The notes: generated by a model from the letters alone, not told the origin. A DNA stretch of 64,000 nucleotides from Blastomyces gilchristii SLH14081 (GCF_000003855.2 NW_003101681.1:3322710-3386709); one strand, 5' to 3'. Positions 25,110 to 38,053 are shown, numbered from the stretch's first letter. Numbers and translations are program-made.

Positions 25110-25380
25110 TGTCGGATTGAGTGTCACGGATGAATATGTTGAAGACATATAAATCTTATGTGTATTAAGATCTGCTTGTTATATTATCTGTACACTATTT
25201 AATATATCTATTTCATACAAAAGATAGAGCTATTTATAGTAAAATATATGTATGAGTCAAGAGAGCTAGTATAAGTAAGTATTAAATAAGTGTTGTAGTA
25301 AGCTGATAATAATAATGAGAAATATTATAGTAATACAATGTTAATAATATTCAGTAGTGTATAATCTCTTTTTTCTGACA
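25110..25380 (-). repeat. Copia 3' LTR
   Basis: It aligns over its whole length with 38054-38324, differing mainly by C/T and G/A changes of RIP type (for example gataatgatgatgag in the other LTR is gataataataatgag here). The purine-rich end of the internal region lies to its right. Confidence 0.92.
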
Positions 25381-25729
25381 CACTTTCTTAAGTGAATGTA
25401 ACATGTAAATGAAAGTGTAAATGAAGCTGTAATAAAAAGAGTGTAGATGAATCTGTAGAGATTATATCAAGATAGATTATTTATATCATCATTCTGCTTA
25501 TGTCTTGATGATATCTAATATATTAACTAGGCCTAGTATCTTGATAAATTCTGTATGTTTCTGGCATGACAGAGTCTTAGTGAGGCTATCTGCTGACATC
25601 TGAGCTGTAGACACTTAATTAACTGTAATATCACTGAATTGAATATGTTCTCAGAGCCAGCTTTCATATATATCAATATAATGAAGCTTTGTGATTATAG
25701 AGAGGTCTTTCTTTATAAGAATGTTAACA
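25381..25729 (-). pseudogene. Copia RNase H, C-terminal part
   Basis: The minus-strand frame ends with ADSLTKTL, the usual C-terminal A-D-x-L-T-K motif of copia RNase H, preceded by HYIDI (the H-I-D-I block). It is separated from the rest of pol by Gypsy-1 copy A, which has the duplication gtttg on each side (25730-25734 and 32982-32986). Confidence 0.8.
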
Positions 25730-25734
25730 GTTTG

Positions 25735-25992
25735 TGTAAGAATAAGTGCTCGCAGGCGATTATTCAGGTGTTTGCAGCTTGGCGTGATATGTACTATTAA
25801 CTACTAGAAGTATTCATGGTAGAAAGATAAAATGCAAGAGTTAAATGTATAATAGCATTCAAGCTGAGTTATAAATAGTATTCATGAACTCCAGTCTATA
25901 TAGTTGTATGTAGCCAAGGGCCGCTAGCCCTATTAATTATATGAGAGATAGAAATAGAGATAAAGAATTCATAAGAAGTAGAATTTCTTACA
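25735..25992 (-). repeat. Gypsy-1 copy A, 3' LTR
   Basis: 258 bp, matching the LTR at 32724-32981 and those at 42036-42293, 48203-48459 and 55291-55548. Many differences between the two LTRs are transitions of the RIP type. Confidence 0.92.
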
Positions 25993-27930
25993 TATTCTTC
26001 TCTCTCTAAGACTTTGTTTACAAAGCCTTTCACTGAGTGACTTTATAGAATCAGCTCAGCACTGCAGTGATACTTACTAAAAACTCTTCATATCTATAAA
26101 AAATCTCAGTGAGGAAAAATCTCTTATTATTATAAAGAGAAAAGAGTCTGTCACTCAGTTTCTTATTTCATGAGATTCTTTATAGTTTACAGATTTTTCT
26201 CTGACTATTATACAGATTTATCTCACATCTTTTATATAGAAGAATTTCAGTTGACTCTTAATTATTTTCATAAGATTCTTGTGTGATCATTATATAGATT
26301 CATCTTACAGATAAATCACTCTCTGTGAGATCATTCTTATTAAAGAGAAGTATTTGTAAGTTGATCTTTCACTTATTTTTATAAATCATTGTTCTTTGAT
26401 ACTGTAGAATTATGAGGAATTTTCCATTCTTTCATCAACTCTGTAGAATTATAGAATCATGATATTCATAGTCTGCAATCACTCTTTATAGTTATATAGA
26501 AAGATTCAGATCTGTAATTCATAATCACTCTTATTTACTAGAGTGATCTGACTGTTTCATGAAATCACTCACAGTGTAAGCAAACCTCTCTAGAGTAGTA
26601 TAAATATCCCAGATCTGTCTATGAAATCTCATCTTCTTTTTCCTTTTTCTGTAACAGCTCTCATTCTCATAAACTGTGAGTATTCTCATTTATTTATGAA
26701 GTGTTTTCACTCAGATGACAGAGAGAGAGTATTTCTAACAATATTCATATATTGATTCAAGAACTTTTCAAGAATAAAAAATTTTTCAATTTTAATATCT
26801 TCATAACAATGTCTGATCATCACTGAGCTTCTTATGAGTGTCTCTGCAACTCCTCTGATTGCTTTTTATCAGCTGATGAAGCAGGGATGCTGTCACTCAT
26901 AATTACATCTTCACTTCTCTCAGTCTTATCACTGTACCTGATCTTCGGGCCAGCAGCTCATCTCATGTCTCTCTCAGGCCAGTCCCTGACTCTAAGCAGC
27001 ACAGTTCCTCTCTTTGCTGTAAGTCTTCTTATAAGTAATTTCTTACAGACTCTAGCTTACAGTTCTTGCAAAGCTCTCAGTGTTATCAGTGTCTTCTGCA
27101 GTCTCACAGGCCTAAAATCACTCCTTCCCTGCTCACACAATCTCTGACCAGGTATATGCAAATATGCCTAGGTTCTCTATCAATGATTCTCATGTCACAG
27201 CACATTTCTGCAATCTCATTATTAATAACAGATGAATTCTCAGATACCTGCAAAATTCAGGTAATCAAGGTAATGTGAATGTCATGAATTCATGATAAGA
27301 GTTAATCTGAACAGATGAGCTCTCTCTCTGCATCTGAATTATTTCCAGGCTGAATACTTCAGTATAACTGAGAAAGTGAACACAGCTTTGTAAGAGATAT
27401 CTGATCACATATGCAGATAGCCAGCTCTCAAGACTCTGCTACAACTATGCATGCTCTGATGTTCAGCTTCTCTGAAGTCTGTGCATTTCTGACAGCCTTC
27501 ACATCAAATACAATAATTGTCTGTATCATAGACATGATACTCTCTGCTTCTTTCAAGAAGAAAATTAATAGTTGTGAGAGAATTGAGTGTCACAGATATT
27601 AAGAGTGTGAGTATAAGTTTTCTTTGTTTTTTCTTTATTAATCTCTAAATTGTGTTCACAGTTCTGTTTATTTTCTGTTTTTTTAGCTTTAATAAGAATA
27701 TGATTTCTTCTTTTCTTGTATACACTGCAGACTGTTCATCTCAGTAGAAACTCATTATCTTATAGACTAGAGTTTATAAATAACAGTGTTAATATCTTTA
27801 TCATAATCAGGTTCTTAGTGAAGACTGTATTATTCTAGCTTATCAGAATTTATAGCATGAAAGTCATGTCTCAGCTTCTGCAGATATCTTATCTGTCTGA
27901 ATAATTCTTAAGTGAACTCATTCATCTTAT
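25993..27930 (-). pseudogene. Gypsy-1 copy A: extra coding-like region after pol, Cys motif
   Basis: About 1.9 kb lie between the chromodomain and the 3' LTR, which is long for a chromovirus. The minus strand contains a CI-x-CEGCQKC block at about 27483-27512, followed by TDFREAEHQSMHSCSRVL-like sequence, with the x encoded by TGA (likely Trp). Copy B has the same block at about 50040-50075 with two Cys changed. Further left (26780-26880) is a charged helical stretch near HQL(I/V)KSNQR. I see no named domain. It may be a third ORF or a displaced Gag-like region. Confidence 0.5.
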
Positions 27931-30900
27931 CAGAATACTCTTATCACTGAATCTTGAATCAGAGCTTGTAATCTCACTTCTCTGAGTTAATAATCTCTTT
28001 GATCTGATATTCTCTTTCACTCTCTAGTACTTTGTGAATAGAGTGATGAGTCACAGAGTTCTCTTCTAAGAATTTCTTATATTCACAGAGTAAAGAGATA
28101 TAAAAAATATTATATATCTACAACTCAGATAACAGTTTCAATCTGTAGAACTGTAAGCTAACTTTCTTCATAATCTTATAAGACTCTGTCTGTAAGAGAT
28201 TCAGTTTCTTACTAGATCTCTATATAATAATATTTTCTAGACTTAGTCAGACTCTATTATCTTTCTTGAAACTCTTTATAATATACTTGAAGTCATAGTA
28301 TCTCTTCTGATACTCTTAAGCCTTTCTCAAGAATTCACAGGCTTTCTCCCAGATCTTCTGAATTCTCTCAGCCTGTTCACAGGCATTATCACACTCTATA
28401 GTATACTCTCACAGATTCATCAAGATTATTCATGAATAAGTCTTAATAAGTATCTCAAAGAGAGTTTATCTATACTGACATACTTTGAGTTATTATATAT
28501 AAACTTTGTAAGTGATAATCAATGCACTCAGTCATTCTGATTATAATTAACAAAGTACTACAGATACTGTTTTAATATACTTATCAGATATTCTGTCTGA
28601 TCATCTGTCTATTGATAAAAAGTCATGCTTAGATCTTGTGAGATCTTCAGTATAGTTATCAGATCAGATCAGAACTCTTCTATAAAGATTAATTCTCTAT
28701 CTAAGATAATGTTCACAGACAATTTATACAACTGAATCACATCATAGATAAAGATATGAGTTAAATTCTTTAACTTCAAGTTCTTACAGATGAGTATAAA
28801 GTATGTTATCTTGATAAAGTAATTCACTATCATCAGCACACTGTCAAAGCAGGTATTATATATGTTCTTACTTTCAGAAAGACTTATAAGAACATTTATT
28901 TCTAGCTGTTTTCAAGATTCTTATAAGATGAGTAGAGAAGTAAGTTCTTTATATAGTCTGAATCATACTACTCACAAATCCTGATAAATAGTATAAGAAA
29001 TTACTATCTTCTTCATCAGTTCTCATATCTTCAGTCAGAAGTATTTTCTTATGAGTAACTCATGAGTTCTAGTATCTATAAAATGACCTGCTAGAGAAGA
29101 GTCATGATACCTTTTAATAAGTTCTATGTATAGAAACTCATTTACAGATATATAAATTCAGTCCTCTCTTTACAAGAGATTATTTAAGTCTCTTTAATTC
29201 TTTATTTCTGCAGAATTGATCTCTGCTGTGAGCAGTTTCTGAATATACTGAGTATATTCATTCTTCAGTTATAGTTCAGACAATCTGAATAGAAGATCTT
29301 ATAAAGACTTATACTCTGTTTTCTCTTGTATCAGGTCTTTCACAGCACTTCTCAAAGCTTATAAACTCTTCAGATTATAGATACTCTCTTCAAGAATTCT
29401 TACAGAGATTCTCAGATTGTTGACTCTCAGTGTTATAGAGAGTAGTTATACAGGCTTCTTCTCTTTCTTTTCTCTCTTCTCTTATGAGAAATTAAGAGAC
29501 TCTTCAGTCAATCTCTTCACAACACTCAGTCTGAGCATTCTGTGAAGCTTTTCTGTCTTCTCTAGCTTCTCTATATCTGTCACTCTGGTCTTCTTAATAT
29601 AGTCTGACCTGTGAGAGAGTTCATCTGCTGAGTTCTTAGTTCTCTTGATATATTCTATCTTGAATCAGAACTCACTCAGTCTCTGAGCTCAGTGAATCTA
29701 TCATTACAAGAGTTTCTTGATTGAAGTAAATTATTATAAGCTATTATAATCAGTTCTAATAGTAATCACTGTTATAAGGCTCTCAAAGTAGTGATATCAG
29801 TGATAGAAGAATTTCACTATTATAAGAAGCTTCTGATTATGAATGTCATAGTTAATCTTCACATATTGCATCTTTTATGAGAAAAAGATCACTGAAACCC
29901 AGTTCTCATTTAACTGTAATTATGAGACTATTTCTGAAATTACAAAGAAGGAGATATCTGTCTTCAATCTGATTAAGAGTAAGAAATCAAAGTGAAACAG
30001 TATCACTGTATTTATAAATATCTGTTTCAATCTTGCAAAGGCCTTACAAGCTTCTGAGATAAGAAAGTTCTCACAGCTCTTTCTTCTTAACAATCTTTTC
30101 ATTCTTTATTTATAGAATAACTTCTTCTTATTTTCACTCTTTAGTATGTCTGTAAGAGTCAAGAAGATTCTTATGAATATAAGAATAAATCATCTATAGA
30201 AATTCACAAAGCTTAGAAAGATCTGAATCTCATGAATACTAGTTAACTTCAGTCATAATAGAATAGTTTCAACTTATGAAGGTTTCATCTGAATATCATC
30301 TGCAGTAATTATATATTCTAGAAAATTAATCTAGCAGATACTGAAGTTGCACTTTATAAGCTTAACATACAGTTCTGCCTTATCTAAGGCCTTCAACACA
30401 CTTTGCACATACTCAGTGTATTCTTTCTTCTTCATGAAGTACATTATTACATTATTCAGATATATTATCATAAAGATATTCAGATATGTATGAAGTGTTT
30501 TATTAATAAAAGACTGAAATGCTGTGAGAGTATTAGTCAGAATAAAAGACACTACTAAATATTCAAATAATTTCAGTGCAGTTCTAAAGACAGTCTTTTA
30601 TTCATTCTCAGACTGTATTTGCAGCTGTGTATATATATTGATTACATTCAGTTGTGTGAATATGACTGCTCTTATAAGATAATTGATCACATTCTCAATC
30701 AGAGACAGAGAGTAGCAGCTCTTTATTTTCTTGAAGTTCAGATTATAGTAATCTACATATAATCTGAGATCTTTATTCTTCTTCTTCATGAATATCACAG
30801 AGACTCTTATAAAGAACTGTGAAGATCAGATAAAGTCATTCTTCAGATTCTTCTTTACATAGATCTGTAAGACCTCTGTCTTATAATGAGAGAGCTTATA

Positions 30901-31480
30901 GATTAGTTCTTAGAAGGGTTTCTACTCTTCTATTAAATCTATTATCAGATTCTTCTCATAGTGAGAGAGAAGCTCAGCTGTCTTTACTAAGCTGAACATC
31001 TCTGTAAGATCTCAGTATTTCTCTGATATCTGAAGCTCAGTTTTCATAACTGTGAGATTCTCAGACACTTACAAAGTCATTATATAGATGAGCTTGTCTT
31101 CTCTAACTAACTCTACAGTATTAACTGATTCTATCTCTGTAAGTGAGTCTGTCAACACTGATTAAAAGTATAAACCTGACTCATGAACAGCTATATGCAG
31201 ATTATATCTTTGAAGTTATACAAGTCTCAAGTATATGTCATCTGTGATGTCTGTGATAATCACAGTTTCTGTAAATCTTCTTCAGGTTTCAGAGAGATCT
31301 TGCAATTTAAAGAGGACTCTCATAAGTCTCTCAGCTCTCAGGTCTGAGTTCTTGCACTCTGCTTATTGTAAGAGCAGATTCTCAGTCTTCATCTTTCAGC
31401 TTATTTACTCTGTAAGCTTTAGAGACATCACAGTGATCTGAGATCCTGAGTTCACTAATACTTCTCATGCTTGCAGAGTA
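27931..31480 (-). pseudogene. Gypsy-1 copy A: pol (protease, RT, RNase H, integrase, chromodomain)
   Basis: The protease has LVNSGSQIT near 31430-31460 (D-S-G with Asp to Asn). RT is the open stretch 30331-30798, with IIYLNNVIMYF where the family has YLDD. RNase H begins at about 30100 (FISEACKAF-like, then a TD-x-S-x-F block near 29930-29950). Integrase core lies near 28700-28930. A chromodomain lies near 27960-28080 (VLESEREYQIKEII, then stops at Trp positions). Both catalytic Asp codons of the RT box are mutated, so it is dead even if stops were ignored. Confidence 0.88.
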
Positions 31481-32691
31481 GCAGTACTGTGATATGATCT
31501 CTTCTCACAAGCAAGCATTTTCATTGAGAAAGCAACAGATTCAGGTGTCAGCTTCAAGACTCTTAAGAAGGCTGTTGCTGACTCTGTTCATATCTTCTCA
31601 AATTTCTATTTTGATTTGTCTGAACAGTTTGTGTGAAGATGTTCTAATTTAGAATAGATGAAGCAGAGTCTCTTTTCCTTGATCTCTCTGTTATACACTC
31701 TATTCATAAGAGCTTATAAGACTCTTTCTCTCTGCTCAGCAGTCAGATATAAATCTCTCTATGTCTTGTCATCTTTTTCTGACATATCTGTTCTCTGTTA
31801 TTCTGATTCTCACAGAACTGATCAGTGATCTGCTCTTCATAAGTCTGTGACTCTTACAGTGATTTGTAAGCAGTGAATGAGAGTCATCAGTTTCTTCAGA
31901 ATCAAGAGCTTAGAGCCTTGTTCAATGAGCTTGTTCTGCATGTCTTTATTCAGCTTCTTTATAAATATCATCATTCAGATCTTGTTCCAGAGCCCTGTTT
32001 TCACAGATTCTAATTCACATCACAATTCTATGAAGCACTGTGAGTAGTCTTCATCAGATTTCTCATCTCTTTTTCTAATATTGATGATTACAGCTCAGAT
32101 GTTCTCTGTTCAGTTTATAAAGTTTCTCAACTTATTCTCTAGATAGGTCTTAAGAACAGATCAGCAGAATCTCTCATAATCATTCTCTAAATAATTCAGC
32201 CAGTTCTTGACTTCAGTGTAATAGAGGCCTGTCATTGCATAGATGACAGCTTCTTCATCTTTCATATCACACAGTCAGGCTTGTAAGTCAATTTTAAATA
32301 CAAACTCATAAAAGCTTTTATAGATTGTGGTTTGATAAGTGGCCTTAAGTGATTACAGCTTAAGAAAGTTTCTTTTTAATTCACAGGTGTCTCTGAAGAT
32401 CATGTCTAGAGACTTGATTTGAGAGTGTTTGCAGACAGTAAGCATTTCTTGTAGAAAAATAGCTTGGTCTCACAGAAGGTGTTCAAGAATGTTCTTCACT
32501 GAGATTGATTCATTCAGGGGTTTGAAGAGTTCCTCTGTCACAGATGCAGAGAATAATATCCTGTGAGTGATTAATAAGTTCTCTGAGACTTCTTTCACAG
32601 AGGTTATTCATGATTCAGGTGACTGCTTCTGAGTGTCTGCAGTAGGATTCACAGAGATTGAAGCATGTGAGTTTCTAGTTCTTTCAGTCAT
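31481..32691 (-). pseudogene. Gypsy-1 copy A: Gag
   Basis: ATG at 32689-32691 gives MTERTRNSHASISVNPTADT, with stops from RIP further on. A capsid-like helical region follows (TEVKNWLNYLENDY near 32190). A zinc knuckle lies at 31624-31665 on the minus strand and reads C-F-I-Y-x4-H-x4-C; the second Cys of CX2CX4HX4C is Tyr, a TGT to TAT change. A 32-bp leader separates the ATG from the 5' LTR. Gag would form the particle and package RNA. Confidence 0.8.
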
Positions 32692-32723
32692 AACAGGCGG
32701 TTGCTGACTGACTGAGCTTGAAA

Positions 32724-32981
32724 TGTAAGAATAAGTGCTTGCAGGTGATTATTCAGGTGTTTGCAGCTTGATGTGATATGTACTGTTAACTACTAGAAGT
32801 ATTCATGATAGAAAGATAAAATGTGAGAATTAAATATATAATAGTATTCAAGCTGAGTTGTGAATAGTATTTGCAAACTCCAGTCTATATAGTTGTGTGT
32901 AGCCAAGGGCCGCTAGCCCTATTGATTACACGAGAGATAGGAATAGAAGTAAAGAATCCGCGAGGAGCGGGATTTCTTACA
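32724..32981 (-). repeat. Gypsy-1 copy A, 5' LTR
   Basis: 258 bp, TGTAAGAATAAGTGC to GGGATTTCTTACA. It keeps more CpG than the 3' LTR at its right end (gaatccgcgaggagcggg). Confidence 0.92.
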
Positions 32982-32986
32982 GTTTG

Positions 32987-35900
32987 ACAGTAATCACATT
33001 GAATACAGATCTTGTGACCAGGTTTAAATTGAATATGTTAAAAGAATCTATCTCATCAGATAGACTTCTTATCAACTTGTGAGATAGTAACAAGCTCAGC
33101 TTCTGTAATAGATATAGTTATAATTGTCTATCTATTTGAGTTTCAATCAACAGTCTCACTGAATAGTTTAAAGATATATTCTTATGTAGAGCAGTGATCT
33201 GAATTATCTGTGAAAGAGACATCACTGATGACTTTGATAATATCAGGTTTAAGATCAAGTTGTAAAGATCTGTCAATGTTATTATCAAATTGAATAGTGA
33301 GATTCTTTGTATTATGTAGATAAGATATCATTCTATTCATCTTTGATAAGTGCTGTTCTGATGAATTTGTCATGAATGTAGCTAGTTAATTCACTGCATA
33401 TGTGATATCAGAGTGAGTCATCACTGCTGAGTAAATGCAGGAGCTGATACATTGCTGATAATGATGGATTTTTGCAGATATGACTGGCTCATTAAAAGGC
33501 TCTAATGAAGCATCAGTTAGTGGGGTATATGCCTTGCGGGCGTGTGCAAGATGATATGTATCAACTATCTTATCAATATAGACATTCTGACATAGCCAGA
33601 GCTTCAAGTTAAGATGATCGCGTATTATTCACATGTTGAGAAACCATTTCAAATCTCTCATCTATCAGATCTTGTAGGCATTTTTAAGATCTTTGATTAG
33701 TTGATCTCTTTCTTTTGAATCTTCTTGTTGTGATAGGATGATGATATCATTCATATAGAAGAAGATGATTAATTGATCATTAGAGAAGAGACATTGATTC
33801 TCTGATATAGAGATGAAGTCTAGTGTTCTCAATGTTGAAGATAGTTCATTTAACCAGAGAAGGAATAATCTGTGTAATTTATATAGTACTTATAGAAGTT
33901 TTAGTATATGATTTATATGCTTCAAATTCTGCATCCTCTTCAACTTTCATCATTCATCAGATAGTTTCACATATACTAGCTCATTAATATCACTATTAAT
34001 GAAGACATTGATTTCATCTAGCTGTTCTGTATCTAGATCAAATGCTGCTGTTAAAGCGAACAAGATTTAAAGATCTCTGACAGCTAGTGTGTGAGCTTTT
34101 GTAGTGAGATCTGTGATTGATTGAAGATCTCTGTGTATGCAGATGTGAGCTTTGTATTTCAAAAGAAAACCATCATCATTGAATTTGTAGATGAATACTC
34201 ATTATAGAGAGATAATTGAGATATCTCTCTGTGATCTGCTAGTAATTTCATATGTATTCTGCAGAGATATATTATCTTATTTCTGCTTAACAGTGTTCTC
34301 AAATTCTTTGTAATGTGAGTGTTTTTTGATATCTGCTCAGTGATTCAGTGAATCTGACAGTTGAGATCTATGAATTCTCAAAGTCAGTATAAATACTGTT
34401 GATATAGCTGTATTGTTGATAACTGTGAAAACAGTATTAGGAAATAAATTTTGAGACTTGTTGAAGTCTGTGTGAGAATTTGAATGAGAGAATGCATTAT
34501 TGATTATGTAATAAGAATTATCTTTAACATTTTCAACTGTTATAAGATGAGCAGCTCTGTATTTTTATATTCTATGATCTTCAATGATATTAGCTTTATC
34601 AAAATCAGTACTGATATCATGAGCTCTAGATGCACTGTTTCATGTTTGATTATCTATCACAGCTGAATAAGTATTAATATCAACATCAGAATCTGTTGAC
34701 TCTGATGTTGAATCTGGTGTAGAAAGGATTGAAATGTTAGAAAGAATTAAAACATTATAGTATTTATACTTATTATTCTCCTTCTCTATTTTTTCAGAGC
34801 TTTGAGTATTTTCTTCAGAGTGAAAAACATTAATATCTGCATCTATAATCTCTTTCAATTGATTGATAGAAGTCATTGATGATTCTCAAACTTTCATATA
34901 TAGAAGCTTCATCTTCTTAGATACTTAATCTCTTAGTTATCTTTTAATGTAGAGATCTTCAGAGTTGAATTTTCTATTCTCATCAAATATCACATCTCTT
35001 ACTCTTATCACTCATTCTAAGTATGGAATTCAAATTCAATAGATGTTTGTAGAATAATATTCAACTAGATATTCAATATGTGCATGAAGATCTAGCTTCT
35101 GTGAGCAGTTTCTATTGAGAACTTCATTCAGTATCTTTGCATAGGTGCAACATCTGTAGATTCAAAGATAAGTACAGAAGTGAGGTTTGATTTATAGAAA
35201 TTCTTTCAATACTTGTAGAGATGACTTTCAATCTAGAATTCTAGTAGGGGTTTGATTTGCTAGATAGATGACAGTAAGTGCAATCTCAGAGAAAAGTGAT
35301 TGTAATAGAAGAGATTCTATCTGTAGAGTTCTTGTCTTTATTATTAATATTGCTCCTGCTCACTCTGCTGCATCATTTTGCTCATGAATATACTCTGAAG
35401 AATACTTCATCTCTAGACCTTTATCATTCACTCAATTTATAAAATCATCTGCTTTCTTGATTACAGTATCATTGTTAATATGAATGATCTTTGTAGTACA
35501 GTTGAATTGATGTTTAATTCAATTAATAGCTTATCTAAGAGCTTTTTGAATTTCTGATTTTCAGATAGCTGTTATAGCTATATGAAAATGTAGATAATCA
35601 CACATGAAATGTATGAGATAATACTCATCATTATAACACTGTGTAGGGCCATGTGTGATATTCATGTATAGGCATTTGAATGGTATTTGAGATCTAATAT
35701 GAGAATATCTAGATATTTGATTTTTTGTATTAGATAGATGGCAGGGTTTGCAAAGCTCAGTGATAAGCTCAGCCACAGCATCTTCTAGATTGATGATTTG
35801 AATGTTAGTTGCATCATTTGCAAGCTTTTGAATAGGAATTTTTGATGAATATTCTAATCTCTTATGCTATGTTAACTGAGTAGCTATAGAGATCTTAGAT

Positions 35901-36700
35901 TTTTGAGAAGGTTTAGTATGTATTGATAGGTTGGATGAATTTGAAGAAGTTGAAGAATTTGAAGATATCATTTTTTCAGATATAATGATGTTAGATGTGT
36001 GTGATGTGGTAGCTGTATCAGCTTTGATAGTGGATTTTTCTGAGATAATTGAGAAAACAGCTATTTCACTATATTCTGTAACTAGCAATTTCTCAAATAC
36101 TTCAATGTGTGTAAAGATTGTATTATCTGCATGTTTTCACAATCTGAAGTTCTTTTCATCATAATAGATGCCTTCTATATGGAAACACAGTTTTCATGTG
36201 ATGATATTTGTATGAAAATTCGGGATGTAAGCTGTGTTGATGAGATTGATATTGAACTGCTTTTCTGCTTTATTTATCATGATAATTCTAACAGTTTCAT
36301 AATCTTCAACTTTAGTGCTGGAATTGTCTGTATAGACTTCCGCATTCTTGTTCACAGGGATAAAGAATAGGAAATGTGTTTGATTATTGTATATATGCTG
36401 TTCTGCGCCAGTATCAAAGATCCAGGAGTTTTGAAGATAGAAGTGTGAATTTGAAGAGTTCATTGATATTTTCCAGATCTGTTGATTGATAGATTGATGA
36501 TCAATAGGTTTAGAAACTGATTGCTTCAGAATCATTCCTTCTAGAACTGCTTCATTGACATCTATCATATCTGTATTTGTGGATGAATCTCTAGATATTG
36601 CATGATCAATGTGTCTCTTCAATTCTTGATTTTTAAGAGCTTGATCAATCTGAGTTCTCTTCTCCTCATTTTCCTTTCATCCAGTTGACTTCCTTGATGG
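32987..36700 (-). pseudogene. Copia pol: protease, integrase, RT, RNase H (N-terminal part)
   Basis: In sense order on the minus strand: protease at 36194-36622 (WIFDTGAEQHIYNN, the copia D-T-G-A-x-x-H motif); integrase at about 35561-35776 (zinc-binding block ELCKPCHLSN, then FKCLYMNI where the D-x-x core starts); RT at about 33386-34870 (C-terminal block MKLWLCQNVYIDKIV, then HARKAYTPL); RNase H start at 33182-33373 (LHNTKNLTIQFD, then DVSFTDN, the D-x-D-W-A-x-D block). Stops and Asp/Trp changes are spread throughout. RNase H continues left of the Gypsy-1 insertion. Confidence 0.88.
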
Positions 36701-37546
36701 ATTGAGATAGTAGCACTGGGCGTATCAGTGACAGGCTTCACAGATGCAGTTTCTGAATGTCACTGATGATGATTGCTGAGATCTTTCATTAAGAGTAGCA
36801 AAGTTCATAGATTTATCTTCTTTAAGAATACTCATTTTTCTATACCTTTCCTTGAAGTCTTTAACTAACTCTATCAAAGATATGATATCTTTATCACATC
36901 AGACATTCTTTGTCCATGCTTGTACATATTCTGCATCAATAGCTAGGTTTGTATTTAAGAAGTCTTTCTTCAAGTTGAACTGTTCAGCTATATCTGTCTC
37001 TTTGATATCATCTTTGATGAGTGATCAGTCATTTAATCACTTCTCTATACCTCTGTTTTTCGGTGCTTTGCAGAGATCATGATATTGAGTTCTCACATCA
37101 TCTTGATAGTCCGCGGTTGTGAGGGAGAGACAATCTCTTAACAATCAGATAATGTCTTTTACATCATCATTCTTGCTGTGTACATGTTATAGCTCTGTGA
37201 CATTCACTGTTCTTTATATGACATCTTGTATCTTTGTCATACCTTCATTCAATTTCTCATATTTCATATATTTGATTTTCCATGCAGTGACCTTGATGTC
37301 ATATACTATCTTGGCCTCCGCAGTAGCTTCTTCTGAACACTCAGGTTTCAGAGGTTCTTCTAGTTCAGAGATGATATCAGGTTTGTCAAGATTGATGAAG
37401 TCTGATACCTTCTTGTCCTTTGCATATCCTAGCATATGCTTGTACCAAAGTTTCCAATCTCCAGGAATGCTAAGGTGTACAGTTGCACTAGACATTGTCT
37501 TGTCTGTCATATCAGTTATATTGAATGGATTGAGGAATTGGTTCAA
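36701..37546 (-). pseudogene. Copia Gag
   Basis: A minus-strand open stretch at 37214-37546 starts MNQFLNPFNITDMTDKTMSS, then LSIPGDWKLWYKHMLGYAKD, typical of fungal copia Gag N-terminal domains (the P-x-W-x-x-W signature). The frame continues with interruptions toward 36700, where a CxHC-type block lies near 36720-36760. The opposite-strand ORF of 155 codons over the same place is a shadow. Confidence 0.8.
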
Positions 37547-37569
37547 GAATTTGAGAATAGATATGATCA

Positions 37570-38043
37570 GAATTCAGAGTGTATAACAGTTGAGTATATC
37601 AGAATGTATACAAGTGAGAATCTATTGTCTCAGTTTGAATGATAGTTATCAGTTTGAATGAGGATTGAGATCAGTGTATAATTGTCTCAGTTTAAATGAT
37701 AGTTATCAGTTTGAATGAGAAATGAGATCAGTGTATCACACTTCTCTTCAGATGCTGCTTACTGGGAATCAGATATAGTATAACAGTCAAGTTGATCGAA
37801 CTGTATACAAATGAGAATCAATCATCTCAGTTTGAATGATTGTTATCAAATTTGAATAAGAATTGAGATTGATGTATTGTGCTTCTCTTCAGATGCTGCT
37901 TACTGAGAATCAGGTATAACAGTCAATTAGATTGAACTGTATACAAATGAGAATCAATCATCTCAGTTTGAATGATTGTTGTTAAATTCAAATGAGGATT
38001 GAAATTGTGATGTATCACACTTCTCTTCAGATACTGCTTATCA
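37570..38043 (-). repeat. Tandem repeats of about 130 bp in the copia 5' leader
   Basis: Three to four units repeat between the primer site and Gag. Each has a gtatacaaatgagaatc block (near 37605, 37808 and 37937), a tctcagtttgaatgat block and a cttctcttcagatgctgctta block (near 37742, 37883 and 38018). Tandem leader repeats can act as enhancers in fungal LTR elements; that role here is inference. Confidence 0.75.
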
Positions 38044-38053
38044 GGCTCATAAC
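38044..38053 (-). promoter_or_regulatory. Copia primer-binding site for a half-tRNA (initiator Met)
   Basis: The ten bases next to the 5' LTR read GGCTCATAAC on the plus strand. This is the anticodon-loop sequence of eukaryotic initiator tRNA-Met (loop CTCATAA). Copia-type elements are known to prime from the 3' end of a tRNA-iMet fragment cut in the anticodon loop. The exact abutment to the LTR supports both the site and the LTR boundary. Confidence 0.75.

Larger units (their letters stand above)
25735..32981 (-). mobile_element. Gypsy-1 copy A, complete chromovirus-type LTR retrotransposon
   Basis: LTRs of 258 bp at 25735-25992 and 32724-32981 start TGTAAGAAT and end TTTCTTACA. The 5-bp duplication gtttg flanks the element. 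It is inserted in the RNase H region of the copia element. The total is 7,247 bp. Coding is on the minus strand: Gag, protease, RT, RNase H, integrase, chromodomain, then an extra region before the 3' LTR. Confidence 0.93.

Noticed and set aside
26887..27602. Plus-strand hydrophobic ORFs (also 49467-49709) as membrane proteins
   Set aside because: They are antisense to the extra region of Gypsy-1 copies A and B. RIP turns antisense codons into hydrophobic ones, giving a false membrane look.
35931..36370. Acidic plus-strand ORFs (77 and 87 codons)
   Set aside because: Antisense to the Ser-rich linker and protease of the copia pol frame.
37119..37586. 155-codon plus-strand ORF
   Set aside because: It lies antisense to the copia Gag frame at 37214-37546, which matches the expected family and place. 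It is a shadow.
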